Assembly (NCBI GenBank): GCA_963599445.1
Contig: CAVBWZ010000004.1
Span: 92,049 to 156,048, forward strand
From: UBA9732 sp963599445
Lineage (GTDB): Bacteria; Spirochaetota; Spirochaetia; Sphaerochaetales; Sphaerochaetaceae
DNA length: 64,000 bases
Direction: 5' to 3'
Both the position numbers and the translations under genes were made by a program. The notes under the pieces were generated by a model that was not told the DNA's origin, searched no databases, and saw only the letters and a program-made list of their open reading frames with translations. Below, one piece after another: positions 63,870-64,000 of the stretch. The first letter of the stretch is position 1. The number at the start of each line of letters is the position of its first letter.

Positions 63870-63919
63870 CAACCATTTTGCCGTTTTTCGCACAAATGGT
63901 TGAAAAGTTTCAACCATTT
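63870..63919. repeat. AACCATTT inverted repeats
   Basis: AAATGGTTGAAA (63894-63905) is followed after 2 nt by its exact reverse complement TTTCAACCATTT (63908-63919). A third copy GCAACCATTTTG lies at 63870-63881. T-rich sequence follows on the plus side. Confidence 0.65.
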
Positions 63920-64000
63920 TGTCATTTTTTCGCTTTTTGGCTGAAAACCCCACTTCTGCACAGTGTTGGTAATTGAGACTCGAAAACCAAGGGGAACCAT

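Larger units (their letters stand above)
63624..64000. other. Right-end region without an assigned gene
   Basis: After the ROK stop come a hairpin (63659-63695) and a cluster of AACCATTT words. A leftward frame of 107 codons (63677-64000) reaches the window edge; its product is lysine/arginine-rich with no recognisable family, so I leave it uncalled. Confidence 0.5.

Noticed and set aside
63677..64000. 107-codon leftward ORF at the window edge
   Set aside because: Basic, no recognisable motif, overlaps hairpins and repeats; cannot be judged without sequence beyond the edge.
1..64000. Search for tRNA, rRNA, tmRNA, RNase P RNA and CRISPR arrays
   Set aside because: No T-loop GGTTCGANNCC with a matching acceptor, no conserved rRNA segments and no spacer-interrupted direct repeats were found by eye; a covariance search would be decisive.

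Overview
The window looks like a chromosomal segment from a spirochaete, most plausibly Treponemataceae or Sphaerochaetaceae. The case rests on a cyclophilin-FKBP fusion isomerase of the type known from Treponema, a DUF4416 protein, a very long cytoplasmic GH13 amylase, GyrA with alanine at position 83, and the gene neighbourhood. No rRNA or tRNA is present, so this is inference from content. The segment spans the dnaA replication-origin region.

Layout. 1-3.0 kb: start of a secreted substrate-binding protein, then dnaX-ybaB-recR. 3.5-8.4 kb, minus strand: DjlA-like co-chaperone, (alpha/alpha)6 glycosidase, YefM-YoeB toxin-antitoxin pair, YgiQ radical SAM protein. 8.5-14.6 kb: nagA, pepD, YgjP-like metallopeptidase, TraB-family membrane protein, radA. 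14.7-14.9 kb: a MITE-like element. 14.9-31.2 kb, core replication and segregation block: cyclophilin-FKBP, parB, parA, nifU, two parS sites, gyrA and gyrB leftward, then dnaA, putative oriC, dnaN, recF, dciA, ndk, rpmH, rnpA, yidC, khpB rightward. 31.2-38.2 kb, minus strand: an AlbA_2/ATPase regulator with an 11-bp repeat array in its promoter, a PfkB kinase, gpmI, aminopeptidase P, lgt. 38.4-43.0 kb: S41 protease, an AT-rich DnaA-box-like region, rsmE, GH2 glycosidase. 43.7-52.2 kb, minus strand: two glycolipid-type glycosyltransferases, a membrane protein, a dicarboxylate/amino-acid symporter, GH13 amylase, pth. 52.3-63.6 kb: DUF4416 protein, an exported unknown, an XRE membrane regulator, a LytTR response regulator with a soluble GHKL kinase, two ABC exporter halves, a MATE transporter and a ROK regulator.

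How the parts work together. The central block couples origin firing (DnaA, DciA helicase loader, clamp, gyrase) with origin segregation (ParAB and parS). The flanking blocks deal with envelope lipids and lipoproteins, alpha-glucan and amino-sugar use, and a signalling and export module at the right end.

Most notable signals. (1) Twelve genes have a sigma70-like -10 hexamer 6-7 bp before the start codon, predicting leaderless mRNAs, including dnaA and parA. (2) Perfect 11-bp iterons sit upstream of and inside the promoter of the AlbA_2/ATPase regulator. (3) Four other intergenic arrays have 9-10 bp units. (4) A 167-bp element has 17-bp perfect terminal inverted repeats and a GGTA duplication. 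(5) A second AT-rich region at about 40.1 kb carries DnaA-box-like 9-mers matching those next to dnaA. (6) A 21-bp-phased direct repeat lies at the ABC exporter promoter, as expected for a LytTR regulator.
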